The notes below the pieces were generated by a model. The model made no database searches and was not told where the DNA came from. It worked only from the letters and a program-made list of their open reading frames with translations. The position numbers and the translations under genes were made by a program. This document shows, piece after piece, positions 24,317 to 32,748 of a DNA stretch of 64,000 bases. This DNA comes from JACCXG01 sp963785755 (lineage in GTDB: Bacteria > Acidobacteriota > Vicinamibacteria > Vicinamibacterales > 2-12-FULL-66-21). Every line of letters starts with the position of its first letter. The first letter of the stretch is position 1. The stretch is taken from contig CAWAXG010000050.1 of assembly GCA_963785755.1 (NCBI GenBank), positions 186,001 through 250,000 of the forward strand, read 5' to 3'.

Positions 24317-25667
24317 TCGCGCGTATAACGGAGACGAGCGCCTCGTCCTGATCGGAGAGCACGGTTCGCAGATCGATGAGGACGCGATCGCCGTCGATGC
24401 GGGCGACCACCGGAGGCTCCCCGCTCCGCAAGCGCGCTTCGAGCTCGGCCGCGCTGAGCGACGGATGCTCGAGCGCGATCAGCCGCGTCGCCAGCCGCGA
24501 TCCTGGAGCGCTCCCGCCACCGATCGTCGATGCGCCATCGACGATGTCCGCCTTCAGACCCTCTCGCAGCTGACGGGCGATCGACTCCGCGCGCGCGCCG
24601 ATTTCCTCGATCGTCATCGCGATCATTCGCGCGACGGGGACAGTCTCATCTGCCCGCCCCGCGGCGAATTCCTGCAACGTTGCCTCGAGCGCGGCATACG
24701 TGATCTTGTCCACCCGCAGCGCCCGCATCAGCGGATGACGACGGATCGTGCTGATGGCCTGTTCACGTCCCGCGATGATCCCGGCCTGCGGACCGCCGAG
24801 CAGCTTGTCGCCGCTGAACAGGACGACGTCGGCGCCCGCGGCGATGCTCGCCCGCGGACTCGGCTCATCCCCGAGAGCTGCCGGCGGCGGCACCGATCCC
24901 AGCCAGCCGCTGCCGATGTCTTCGATCAGGGGAAGCGTGAACCTGCGGGAGAGCGCGCACAGTTGCTCGAGCGGCGGCCGTTCCGTGAATCCTTCGATGC
25001 GGAAGTTCGACGGATGCACGCGCAGAATCGCGGCCGTCCGCTCGCCGATCGCCGCCGCATAGTCGGCGGCGCGTGTCCTGTTCGTCGTCCCGACCTCGCG
25101 GAGGATCGCGCCCGACTGCGCCATGACGTCCGGCACACGAAAACCGCCGCCGATCTCGACGAGCTCGCCTCTCGAGATGATCACTTCGCGCCCCGACGCC
25201 AGCGCGGCCAGCGTCAGGAGCGTCGCCGCCGCGTTGTTGTTGACGACGACCGCGGCCTCCGCGCCGGTGAGGCGGCAGATCAGCCGCTCGGCATGCACGT
25301 CGCGGCGGCCGCGGCTGCCCGAATCGAGATCGAATTCGAGATTGCCGTAGCCGGCGAGCGCACCGACGCGCTGGACCGCCGCTGCGGCAAGCGGAGCGCG
25401 GCCGAGATTGGTGTGCAGGATCACGCCGGTCGCGTTGATGACCGGCCGCAGCGACGGCGCCACCAGCCCGGCGACAATCGCCGGCACGTCCCGTTCAATC
25501 GCCCCACCCACGTCGTCTGGCCGCGGCTCACCCGCAACGACGCGCCGCCTGAGCCCATCCGCAGCCTGCCGCAGCGCCGAAACCACAGCCGCCCGCCCGA
25601 ACTCGGACGACAAGGCCTGGATGCGCGGCCGCTGGAGCAGCTGATCGATCGAGGGAATCTCTCTCAT
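24294..25667 (-). CDS. selA: L-seryl-tRNA(Sec) selenium transferase
   Basis: 457 residues from ATG 25667 (MREIPSIDQLLQRP); the frame is open further upstream only through a repeat array. SelA is a PLP enzyme that turns Ser-tRNA(Sec) into Sec-tRNA(Sec) using selenophosphate. Visible: N-terminal helical domain, VINATGVILHTNLGRAPL (80-93), NNNAAATLL, HPSNFRIEGF, EDIGSGWLG (249-257) and the PLP lysine K288 in LFSGDKLLGGPQAG. selB, selC and selD are not in the window. A functional selenocysteine system elsewhere in the genome is implied. The minus strand upstream is occupied by a low-complexity array. Confidence 0.95.
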   Translation of the reverse strand: MREIPSIDQLLQRPRIQALSSEFGRAAVVSALRQAADGLRRRVVAGEPRPDDVGGAIERDVPAIVAGLVAPSLRPVINATGVILHTNLGRAPLAAAAVQRVGALAGYGNLEFDLDSGSRGRRDVHAERLICRLTGAEAAVVVNNNAAATLLTLAALASGREVIISRGELVEIGGGFRVPDVMAQSGAILREVGTTNRTRAADYAAAIGERTAAILRVHPSNFRIEGFTERPPLEQLCALSRRFTLPLIEDIGSGWLGSVPPPAALGDEPSPRASIAAGADVVLFSGDKLLGGPQAGIIAGREQAISTIRRHPLMRALRVDKITYAALEATLQEFAAGRADETVPVARMIAMTIEEIGARAESIARQLREGLKADIVDGASTIGGGSAPGSRLATRLIALEHPSLSAAELEARLRSGEPPVVARIDGDRVLIDLRTVLSDQDEALVSVIRAISSRASG

Positions 25668-25691
25668 CTCACGGCCAACTCGCAAAGAACG

Positions 25692-25766
25692 TGTGAACCG
25701 AACCCCTGAACCCTTGAACCCCCGAACCCGAACTCTTGAACCTTTGAACCCCTGAACGCTTGAACC
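25692..25766. repeat. Low-complexity array of TTGAACCC units upstream of selA
   Basis: Eight or nine imperfect 8-9-nt units (GAACCC preceded by TT, CT or CC) follow each other without spacers. It occupies most of the 149-nt gap between selA and the divergent small gene at 25817. Units are too short for CRISPR. Confidence 0.8.
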
Positions 25767-25816
25767 GAGTAGGCAGTCTAAGTGTGGAAGAACCGCGATA
25801 ATATTAAGTGTTACCC

Positions 25817-26245
25817 ATGTCCGAGAACGACCCGCCATCCATCCCGGTCCCGGATTATCGTCCCGTCGAGCGCTTCTGGCCGTATGTCGATCTTCCTGAG
25901 CAGCCGACCGACGAGGAGCTGGCGCAGCTCAATCCCGAGCTCGCCGAAGCCCTGTTCGGGCGGCCGACGCTGCCGTTCTCGGTGTCGCTCGAGTTTCCGG
26001 CCTTCGACGGAGCGGACTACGCGCGGGCGCTCGATCTCGCTAGATCATCCGCCGAGTATCGCGAGATCACATCAGGAAAGGCGACCCGCCATCGGGCCCG
26101 CTTCTATCCGCAGGATGTGCTCAAGCTGCGCGATCTCTTCGACATCGTCGGGCGGTTCGACGCGTGCGAGGTGCTGGTGGACGACCGGCCGGTGCCGTAC
26201 GCCCGCGAGCTCTGGCTGCCGCTGATGTGGTTCCTGATCCGGTGA
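25817..26245 (+). CDS. Conserved hypothetical protein
   Basis: 142 residues from ATG 25817. Soluble, with a Pro-rich N-terminus (PPSIPVPDYRPVERFWPYVDLPEQP), an acidic helix (DEELAQLNPELAEALFG) and a mixed alpha/beta remainder (FPAFDGADYARALDLARSS, ARFYPQDVLKLRDLFDIVG). No signal peptide or cysteines. No family recognised. It is 22 nt upstream of another soluble gene and probably co-transcribed with it. Confidence 0.6.
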   Translation: MSENDPPSIPVPDYRPVERFWPYVDLPEQPTDEELAQLNPELAEALFGRPTLPFSVSLEFPAFDGADYARALDLARSSAEYREITSGKATRHRARFYPQDVLKLRDLFDIVGRFDACEVLVDDRPVPYARELWLPLMWFLIR

Positions 26246-26267
26246 CTACGGGTGATTGCGGGTCCTG

Positions 26268-26840
26268 ATGCCAGAGCCAACCGATCTTCAGAAGGAACTG
26301 TTAGCACTCGCGGCGGATTTGAAGCGCCTCGAAGCGGAGTACAACATGTTCTTCGCCGGCCGGCTGCCGCGTCCGCCGTGGGAGACGCGTGGGCGCGTCG
26401 AGGCGATGATCAAACGGTGGGATCGCGGCCAGATACAGGGGACGGCGGATCGCTTTCGCTTCGAGACTCTCCAGTCGCGATTCCAGACGATGATCGACGT
26501 GTGGGATCGCGGCCTGCGCGCGCGCGAGGAGGGGCGGTCCGGTCCGTTCGCCCAGCGCAAGGCGGCGGGCCGCGGGGATTCGGCGAAAGTGCTGCACGTG
26601 ACGGCGTTCAAGGATCCGATGCGCGAAATGGACAAGGTCCACGCGCTGTACGATTCGTTGATGGACGCGCGGCGGCAGACCGGCGAGGACGTGGTGCCGT
26701 TCCATCGCTTCGCGGCCCTGGTCAAGGATCAGGTGACAAAGCTGCGCGAGGCCGGTACGTCGGAAGTGGGCTTCCGCGTCGCGGTCAAAGACGGAAAAGT
26801 GAACTTTACGGTAAGGGGATTGAAGGGTGGAGGAAGCTAA
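26268..26840 (+). CDS. Conserved protein resembling the MXAN_5187 C-terminal domain family
   Basis: 190 residues from ATG 26268. It begins with a helical stretch (LQKELLALAADLKRLEAEYNMFFAGRLPRPPWETR), then WDRGQIQGTADRFRFETLQSRF and WDRGLRAREEGR. The C-terminal half has DSLMDARRQTGE and KLREAGTSEVGFRVAVKDGKVNFTVR. I associate this combination with a family described from Myxococcus (MXAN_5187 C-terminal domain), in which function is unknown; this is recollection, not a search. No membrane segment. It follows the 142-residue gene after 22 nt and converges with the cold-shock gene. Confidence 0.6.
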   Translation: MPEPTDLQKELLALAADLKRLEAEYNMFFAGRLPRPPWETRGRVEAMIKRWDRGQIQGTADRFRFETLQSRFQTMIDVWDRGLRAREEGRSGPFAQRKAAGRGDSAKVLHVTAFKDPMREMDKVHALYDSLMDARRQTGEDVVPFHRFAALVKDQVTKLREAGTSEVGFRVAVKDGKVNFTVRGLKGGGS

Positions 26841-26890
26841 CGACCGGAGACCGGAAGCGCCGGCCGGCGCCCCCGGTCCCGTTCGAGGAC

Positions 26891-27097
26891 TTAACTGACC
26901 TTGGTGACGTTGCCGGCCTGCGGGCCCTTCGGACCGTCAACGATCTCGAATTCGACCGCCTGACCCTCCTCGAGTGTCCGGAACCCGTTGCCCTGGACCG
27001 CCGAGAAGTGTACGAAGACATCACTGCCGCCGTCGCGCTCGATGAAGCCGTAACCCTTTGCGTTGTTGAACCACTTGACCTTGCCTGTGATACGCAT
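26891..27097 (-). CDS. Cold-shock domain protein (CspA family)
   Basis: 68 residues from ATG 27097, an OB-fold RNA chaperone. RNP1 is KGYGFIER (14-21) and RNP2 is VFVHFSAV (27-34), with the aromatic W9-F10 and the closing sequence GPQAGNVTKV. An in-frame ATG seven codons upstream would add nonconserved residues. A promoter-like element lies about 150 nt upstream, so the mRNA would have a long 5' leader, as known for cspA-type genes. Confidence 0.95.
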   Translation of the reverse strand: MRITGKVKWFNNAKGYGFIERDGGSDVFVHFSAVQGNGFRTLEEGQAVEFEIVDGPKGPQAGNVTKVS

Positions 27098-27250
27098 CGT
27101 ACTTTTCCTGCCTTGCAATGGCGCGGCGCGGGGCGCCGCTTGACGCTGCCCACCTCAGCCATTCACGTGGAATGGGCTGGAGCGGACATAAAAAAAGACC
27201 GCGAGTGCGCGGCCTCGGCTTTCGACGCTGGCCCGCCCAGCGCCGGAGAG

Positions 27251-27280
27251 ATATTAGCCGTTTTGTCATCAAAATGTCAA
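27251..27280 (-). promoter_or_regulatory. Sigma-70-like promoter for the cold-shock gene
   Basis: Read on the minus strand: perfect TTGACA (27280-27275), an 18-nt spacer and TAATAT (27256-27251). Transcription would begin near 27244, giving a leader of roughly 147 nt before the ATG at 27097. The element overlaps the 5' edge of purH on the other strand. Confidence 0.5.
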
Positions 27281-27294
27281 ACAGAATCAGTGAT

Positions 27295-28863
27295 ATGCGG
27301 GCGATCCTCAGCGTTTCGGACAAAACCGGGGTCGTCGATCTGGCCCGGGCCCTGGCGGAGCGCCGGGTCGAGCTCGTTTCCACCGGCGGCACAGCTAAGG
27401 CATTGAAAGAAGCGGGTTTAGCTGTCGTCAGCGTCTCCGACGTCACCGGATTCCCCGAGATGATGGATGGCCGGGTCAAGACCCTCCATCCGGCCGTCCA
27501 TGCCGGGATCCTTGCCCGTCGGCATCGGCCGGATGACCTGGCGGCCCTCGACGGTCAGGGCATTCGCCCCGTTGACATCGTCGTCGTCAACCTTTACCCC
27601 TTTGCAAGGGCCGCCGCCCAGCTGGAAACCCCGTTTGACGACCTCGTCGAGGAGATCGACATCGGCGGTCCAAGCCTCGTCCGGGCGGCGGCGAAGAACT
27701 TCCGTGACGTGTGTGTCGTGGTCGACCCGCAGGATTATTCGCGGCTGGTCCAGGAGCTCGACCGTGAGGGCGGGGCATCGCTCGAGTTCCGGTTCGAGTT
27801 GATGCGAAAGGCTTTTCAACACACGGCGCACTATGACGGCATGATTGCCGCGACCATGATGACCGTCGAGACCACGGGCGGGGCGATGATCCGGCGAATG
27901 GCGCTCCCGAAAAATCACGGCGAGCGGAAAACCCTTCGTTACGGTGAGAACCCGCACCAGAAGGCGTACTGGCAGACGCTGCCTGCAGAGATGGGCCGCG
28001 AGTGGCAGGTCCATCAGGGCAAGGAGCTCTGGTACACGAACCTTCTCGATCTGGATGCCGCCGCACGGATCGCGCTCGAATTCTCAGAGCCCGCGGCCGT
28101 GGTGATCAAACACACCAATCCCTGTGGGGTTGCGACCGGAACGTCGGCCGCGGACGCCTACGTCCGCGCGCGCGACGCCGATCCGCTCTCGGCCTTCGGC
28201 GGCATCGTCGGGATCAATGAGCCGCTCGACAAGGAAACCGCCGCGGCGCTCACGTCGACGTTCATCGAGGCGGTCATTGCGCCTTCGATTACCGATGAGG
28301 CGAAGCCGATTCTGGCGGCGAAGGGGAACCTGCGCGTGGTGTCGGCGGACTTCGGCAGGCTGGGTGAGCCGATGCCGTTGTTTGGCCCTGAGGAAGGGCG
28401 GGCGTTCCTCGGCGGCATGCTCATGCAGGAACGGGACAAAGTCAGCGAGGCGAGTGACGAGTGGCCGCAGGCCGACTATCCGAAAGTCGTGACGAAACGC
28501 GCGCCGTCGGCCGCGGAATGGACCGCGCTCCGGTTCGCCTGGCGGGTGTGCGCCCACGTGAAATCGAACGCGGTGATTTTCACGACCGCCGATCGCACCC
28601 TCGCGATTGGCGCAGGGCAGATGAGCCGCGTCGATGCGGTGAACGTGGCCGTTCTCAAGGCGGCGGCAGCCGGACTGGCGGGATCGGTCGCGGCGTCGGA
28701 CGCCTTCTTCCCATTCAGGGACGGCCTCGACGCGCTCGCCAAAGCCGGCGTGACCGCGGTCGTGCAGCCGGGTGGATCGGTCCGGGACGCCGAGGTGATT
28801 GCCGCGGCGGATGAGCACGGCCTGGCGATGGTGTTCACGGGCAAGCGGCATTTCAGACACTAG
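27295..28863 (+). CDS. purH: Bifunctional AICAR transformylase / IMP cyclohydrolase
   Basis: 522 residues from ATG 27295 (MRAILSVSDKTG); ATG 27274 would add seven residues. It performs the last two steps of purine synthesis, AICAR to FAICAR to IMP. The N-terminal MGS-like cyclohydrolase domain has LVSTGGTAKALKEAG and GRVKTLHPAVHAGIL. The C-terminal transformylase domain has LRYGENPHQKAYW, VVIKHTNPCGVATG, the catalytic region KSNAVIF and QPGGSVRDAEVIAAADEHG. Complete and of normal length. No obvious Shine-Dalgarno sequence is visible at either start. Confidence 0.96.
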   Translation: MRAILSVSDKTGVVDLARALAERRVELVSTGGTAKALKEAGLAVVSVSDVTGFPEMMDGRVKTLHPAVHAGILARRHRPDDLAALDGQGIRPVDIVVVNLYPFARAAAQLETPFDDLVEEIDIGGPSLVRAAAKNFRDVCVVVDPQDYSRLVQELDREGGASLEFRFELMRKAFQHTAHYDGMIAATMMTVETTGGAMIRRMALPKNHGERKTLRYGENPHQKAYWQTLPAEMGREWQVHQGKELWYTNLLDLDAAARIALEFSEPAAVVIKHTNPCGVATGTSAADAYVRARDADPLSAFGGIVGINEPLDKETAAALTSTFIEAVIAPSITDEAKPILAAKGNLRVVSADFGRLGEPMPLFGPEEGRAFLGGMLMQERDKVSEASDEWPQADYPKVVTKRAPSAAEWTALRFAWRVCAHVKSNAVIFTTADRTLAIGAGQMSRVDAVNVAVLKAAAAGLAGSVAASDAFFPFRDGLDALAKAGVTAVVQPGGSVRDAEVIAAADEHGLAMVFTGKRHFRH

Positions 28864-28869
28864 TCGAAG

Positions 28870-30546
28870 TTGAGCCGCCGACATCCCATTCTCCTGGTCC
28901 TCCTGGCGCTGGCGATCTGCCCGTACTTCATCGATCTCGGCGGGTCGGCCATCTGGGACGCGAACGAGGCGTTCTACGTCGAAACCCCGCGCGAGATGAT
29001 CGAGCGCGGCGACTACGTCAGCCCGACTTTCAACTACGAGCCTCGCCTGAACAAGCCGGTCCTGAGCTACTGGATCGTCGCCGCCTTCTATAAAGTGTTC
29101 GGGATCTCGGTGGCCGTGCAGCGGCTGCCGATCGCGCTCGGCGCGGTGGGGATCGTGGCGGCCGCATTCCTGCTCGCATTCGCGGGCGCGCCGCCCGTGC
29201 CCGATGAATCGCGTCGGCGTGAGGCCGCGTTGTGGTCGGCGCTCGGCCTGGCGATCACACCGCGGCTGCTGATGTTCGGGCGGCGCATCTTCATCGATAT
29301 CTACATCTCGCTCTACATGGCGCTGACGCTGGTGTTCTTCGCACTGGCCGAGCGCTATCCGGAGCGTCGACGCGTGTTCCTCCCGTGGATGTACGTCGCC
29401 ATCGGCCTGGGCGTGCTCACGAAGGGCCCGATTGCGATTCTGCTGCCTGGCCTCGTGTTCGCGGCCTACCTGCTGATGCATCGAGAGCTCGGCAGGATTC
29501 GCACCATGATGCTGCCGCTGGGCACGCTGATCGTCGCGGCGATCGTCGTGCCCTGGTATGCGGCGCTCTACGTCCGTGACGGCTGGGAGCCGATCAAGTC
29601 GTTCATCGTCGGCGAAAACGTGGCGCGATACACGGAAGGACTCGGCGTCGACGCCGTACGGCCCCTGTGGTTCTACGTTCCCGTGATCTTCAGCGATTCG
29701 TTTCCGTGGTCGTTCGTTCTGTTCGTGGCGGCCGCGTCATGGCTCGCGGAACGGAAGACTGGCGCACCGTCCCTCGACCCGTCGAGGCGCGTCCGCACTC
29801 TGCTGTGGCTCTGGATCATCTGCATCGTGTTGTTCTTCACGGCATCGGCCGCCAAGCAGGATCTCTATATCTTTCCGATCGTTCCGGCGATCGCGGCGCT
29901 CTCCGGCATCGCCATCGCGAACGGGCTTCGTGAACGCCGTGCCGGCATTCGCTGGACGGCCGCAATCGTCGGCGTCGTCATCGCGATTGCGGGAGCCGCA
30001 GTGCTCTACCTGGTGGGCTCGCCGACTGGCACCTACGTGGTCGAGGGCTCCCGGATCATGGGCGCGACGGCCGTCGTCGGCGGGCTCGGCGTCGCGCTGA
30101 TGGCCGCTTCCAATCAGTGCCGCGCCGCGATCCTCTCGATCCTCATCACCTTTATCGTGCTCGATTGGGGATTCGTCCTGCGCGTGCTACCGGGGTTCGA
30201 GCGCTACAAGCCGGTCCCCGGCTTCGCGGCGACGCTCGCGCCCCGGCTGCAACCAGAAGACGCTGTCGTCACATTCAATGAGGCGCTGCCGAGCCTGGTC
30301 TTCTATCTGCGCCGTCATGTCGATCCTTACTTCATCGACGAGGAGTTGTTCCAGGTCTTTCGATCGGGACGGACGGTTTATGCCGTGATGTCGACCGAGA
30401 GCTACCGCGGAATCGCCGATCGCATCGGCGTGCCCACCTGCGAGATCGAACGCCGCCCGACGTTCAACGTGAAGCTGAGGAACTTGATCGCACGCCAGCC
30501 TCTTCCGGAATTGGCGCTCATTACCAACAAGTGTGATCGGAATTGA
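28870..30546 (+). CDS. ArnT-like family 39 glycosyltransferase (PMT_2)
   Basis: 558 residues from TTG 28870, 6 nt after purH. The first periplasmic loop has IWDANEAFYVETPREM and the diagnostic EPRLNKPVLSYW, typical of PMT_2/ArnT enzymes that move 4-amino-arabinose or other sugars from undecaprenyl phosphate to lipid A or protein. About 12 hydrophobic segments reach residue 430, followed by a soluble C-terminal domain (ALPSLVFYLRRHVDPYFIDEE). The lipid-A modification role is possible given the LPS genes next door, but the substrate is not determined by the sequence. Confidence 0.82.
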   Translation: MSRRHPILLVLLALAICPYFIDLGGSAIWDANEAFYVETPREMIERGDYVSPTFNYEPRLNKPVLSYWIVAAFYKVFGISVAVQRLPIALGAVGIVAAAFLLAFAGAPPVPDESRRREAALWSALGLAITPRLLMFGRRIFIDIYISLYMALTLVFFALAERYPERRRVFLPWMYVAIGLGVLTKGPIAILLPGLVFAAYLLMHRELGRIRTMMLPLGTLIVAAIVVPWYAALYVRDGWEPIKSFIVGENVARYTEGLGVDAVRPLWFYVPVIFSDSFPWSFVLFVAAASWLAERKTGAPSLDPSRRVRTLLWLWIICIVLFFTASAAKQDLYIFPIVPAIAALSGIAIANGLRERRAGIRWTAAIVGVVIAIAGAAVLYLVGSPTGTYVVEGSRIMGATAVVGGLGVALMAASNQCRAAILSILITFIVLDWGFVLRVLPGFERYKPVPGFAATLAPRLQPEDAVVTFNEALPSLVFYLRRHVDPYFIDEELFQVFRSGRTVYAVMSTESYRGIADRIGVPTCEIERRPTFNVKLRNLIARQPLPELALITNKCDRN

Positions 30547-30590
30547 CGCTGCGCTTCATCTTCAACCCCCAACTGGGAGTTGACGAGGCG

Positions 30591-31550
30591 TCAGCGTAAT
30601 TCATCCAAGGTCACAGTTGCGGGCCCAAATCTTCCGACGACGATGCCGGCGGCGCGGTTGGCGAGGCGGGCGGCGTCTGCCAGGCTGCCTCGCGCGGCGA
30701 GGCCGAGCGCCATCGTCCCGATGACCGTGTCTCCGGCTCCGGTGACGTCCGCCACTTCTCGTGCTTCAGCCGCCAGAGCCGTGTCGCCGTTGGCGGTGTG
30801 CAGCCACATCCCGTGTTCGCCGCGTGTGACGAGCACGTTCTCGCAGCGGGCGCGCTCACGGAATCGATGCGCCGCTTCTCGCGCCTCTTCGTCCGAGCGG
30901 ATCCGCATGTGCGCCACCGCTTCCGCCTCGTGATGATTCGGCGTGACGATCGTCGCGCCGCTGTAGTAGTCGACGTGCGCCACTTTCGGATCGATCAGGA
31001 CCGGGATGGTCGAGTGTTTGGCGGCGCGGATGGCGGCGGCGGCGACGCCTCGCGAGACGGTCCCCTTGAGGTAGTCGGACACCAGGATCGCCTCGACGCG
31101 GCCCGTGAGCTGTTCGATCCTCTCGATCAGCGCCGCCTCGATATCTCCGCTGACTTCATGATCGTTCTCGTAGTCGATTCGCGCGACCTGTTGATTCCGG
31201 GTCGTGACCACGCGCAGCTTGCGGGTCGTGCAGCGATCGGCCGCGAAGACGAGCCCACTACTGCCAATGGCGAGGCGATCCAGCTCCCGCTTCAGGCGCT
31301 CCGCTTCGCCGTCGCGTCCCACCAGGCCGACGAGCTCGGCGCGGCCACCGAGGGCGGCGATATTGTGGGCCACATTTGCGGCGCCGCCGAGCCGGAACTC
31401 GTCGTGTTCGAACCGCACGACCGGAACCGGCGCCTCCGGCGAGATGCGCTCGACCTTTCCGATCACGAAGTGGTCCAGCATCACGTCGCCGACGACGAGG
31501 ACCGAGCGGCCGGCGAGCCGCTGAACGAGATGTGCTGACGCGTCGCCCAT
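30591..31550 (-). CDS. D-glycero-beta-D-manno-heptose 7-phosphate kinase (single-domain RfaE1/HldA type)
   Basis: 319 residues, PfkB/ribokinase fold. It phosphorylates C1 of heptose 7-phosphate in the ADP-heptose pathway. Visible: VLVVGDVMLDHFVIGKVERISPEAPVPV (the HldE/RfaE N-terminal hallmark), FRLGGAANVAHNIAALGG, and the catalytic loop DVTGAGDTVIG with Asp274. The adenylyltransferase domain found in E. coli HldE is absent, so a separate RfaE2 must exist elsewhere. It is last in the minus-strand LPS operon; the O-antigen ligase stop is 1 nt before its start. It works downstream of the gmhA at 9984-10568. Confidence 0.92.
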   Translation of the reverse strand: MGDASAHLVQRLAGRSVLVVGDVMLDHFVIGKVERISPEAPVPVVRFEHDEFRLGGAANVAHNIAALGGRAELVGLVGRDGEAERLKRELDRLAIGSSGLVFAADRCTTRKLRVVTTRNQQVARIDYENDHEVSGDIEAALIERIEQLTGRVEAILVSDYLKGTVSRGVAAAAIRAAKHSTIPVLIDPKVAHVDYYSGATIVTPNHHEAEAVAHMRIRSDEEAREAAHRFRERARCENVLVTRGEHGMWLHTANGDTALAAEAREVADVTGAGDTVIGTMALGLAARGSLADAARLANRAAGIVVGRFGPATVTLDELR

Positions 31551-31551
31551 T

Positions 31552-32748
31552 TCAGGCGGCGAGCCGCTGCGAGACCGCGGGCGCGGTGGAGGCGGGAACG
31601 CGATCCGCTGCGTAGGGCAGCGTCACGAGCAGGAGGAACAGCATCAGGAACTCTGAGTCGCCGAAGTTGTACTCGAACATCCCGGCGGCGAGCATCGCGA
31701 CGACGGCAGCCAGCGCCGCGGTCGGCAGCGACCGCAGCGACGAAGATCGCGTCTTGCGCGCCAGATCGCGGATCAGGACGACGATGAACCAGACCCAGAT
31801 TGCCAGCGCCGGAAGGCCGCGCTCGGCCGCGATCTGCATCGGCACGTTGTGCAGATGCGGGTTGAGCTGGCGTTCGGCGCGGGGATCGCGATAGCGCTGA
31901 TACACGAGACGGACGCCGTCGGGACCGACGCCGGTCAGGGGGAAGTCCTTGACGATCCGTACGCCTGACCGCATCATCGCGACGCGATCGCGATTGGTCG
32001 GATCGTTGAGGCTGAAGGTCGAATAGAACCGCTGCGTGAGATGCGCCGGCGCCAGTGCGAGGAAGAGCGCGGCAATCGCCGGCAGCACCGCGACGAGCCT
32101 GAAGTCGCGGAGCAGGAACAACAGGCCGATGCCCACGCAGACGCCGACCCAGGCGTTTCGGCTCATGGTCAGCGCCAGCGCGACGAGCAGCGCGGGCATG
32201 ACGAGCGAGGTCCAGACGCGATCGTGGCGCCGGAACATGAGGCGGGCGGCGGCGGCGCACGCGACGAGCATCAGCACGCCGGAATAGGTCATGTAGTGGG
32301 AGAGCGATCCCTGTACGCGGCGGCCGAGGTTGTCGAAGTTCAGGATCGCGTACTGGAAGATGCCGTAAATCGCTTCGATGGCCCCGACCGTGATGATCAC
32401 GTCGACTGCGCTCAGGCTGCGCTTGCCCGGCAGCAGCCGGTACGCGATCGGGATGATCGCGAAGAGCAGCAGCTGCTTGGTGTCGCGCAGGCTGACCTCC
32501 CGATCGACCGCGAAAATCGCCGAGAGGAACGTCGCCCCCGCATAGACCGCGAGCGGCCAGAACATCCACGGCACTTCGATCGACTCGCGATTGCGGATGA
32601 CGAGCGTGAGCCAGAGCACCGCGGTCAGCGCCAGGCACACCTGGGCTGCGGCGATCGACACCTGCAGCGTGGCGGCGAACGCGAGCAGCGCGAGCCACGC
32701 AATGCGCTCGAGGCCGGCCGGACGATCCTGCGCGGTGAGGGTGGTCAT
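31552..32748 (-). CDS. O-antigen ligase-like membrane protein (Wzy_C family)
   Basis: 398 residues from ATG 32748, whose ATGA overlaps the stop of the heptosyltransferase. About 11 hydrophobic segments. The large loop near residues 255-320 carries GVRIVKDFPLTGVGPDGVRLVYQRYRDP and HLHNVPMQIAAERGLPAL; the G(V/I)GP and His-Asn pattern is typical of WaaL/Wzy_C ligases, which attach polyprenyl-linked glycan to lipid A core or other acceptors at the periplasmic face. Its place between a heptosyltransferase and the heptose kinase supports an LPS function. A polymerase role cannot be ruled out. Confidence 0.82.
   Translation of the reverse strand: MTTLTAQDRPAGLERIAWLALLAFAATLQVSIAAAQVCLALTAVLWLTLVIRNRESIEVPWMFWPLAVYAGATFLSAIFAVDREVSLRDTKQLLLFAIIPIAYRLLPGKRSLSAVDVIITVGAIEAIYGIFQYAILNFDNLGRRVQGSLSHYMTYSGVLMLVACAAAARLMFRRHDRVWTSLVMPALLVALALTMSRNAWVGVCVGIGLLFLLRDFRLVAVLPAIAALFLALAPAHLTQRFYSTFSLNDPTNRDRVAMMRSGVRIVKDFPLTGVGPDGVRLVYQRYRDPRAERQLNPHLHNVPMQIAAERGLPALAIWVWFIVVLIRDLARKTRSSSLRSLPTAALAAVVAMLAAGMFEYNFGDSEFLMLFLLLVTLPYAADRVPASTAPAVSQRLAA

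Noticed and set aside
25692..25766. CRISPR array
   Set aside because: Units of 8-9 nt follow each other without unique spacers; CRISPR repeats are 23-47 nt with spacers of similar length. No cas gene is near.
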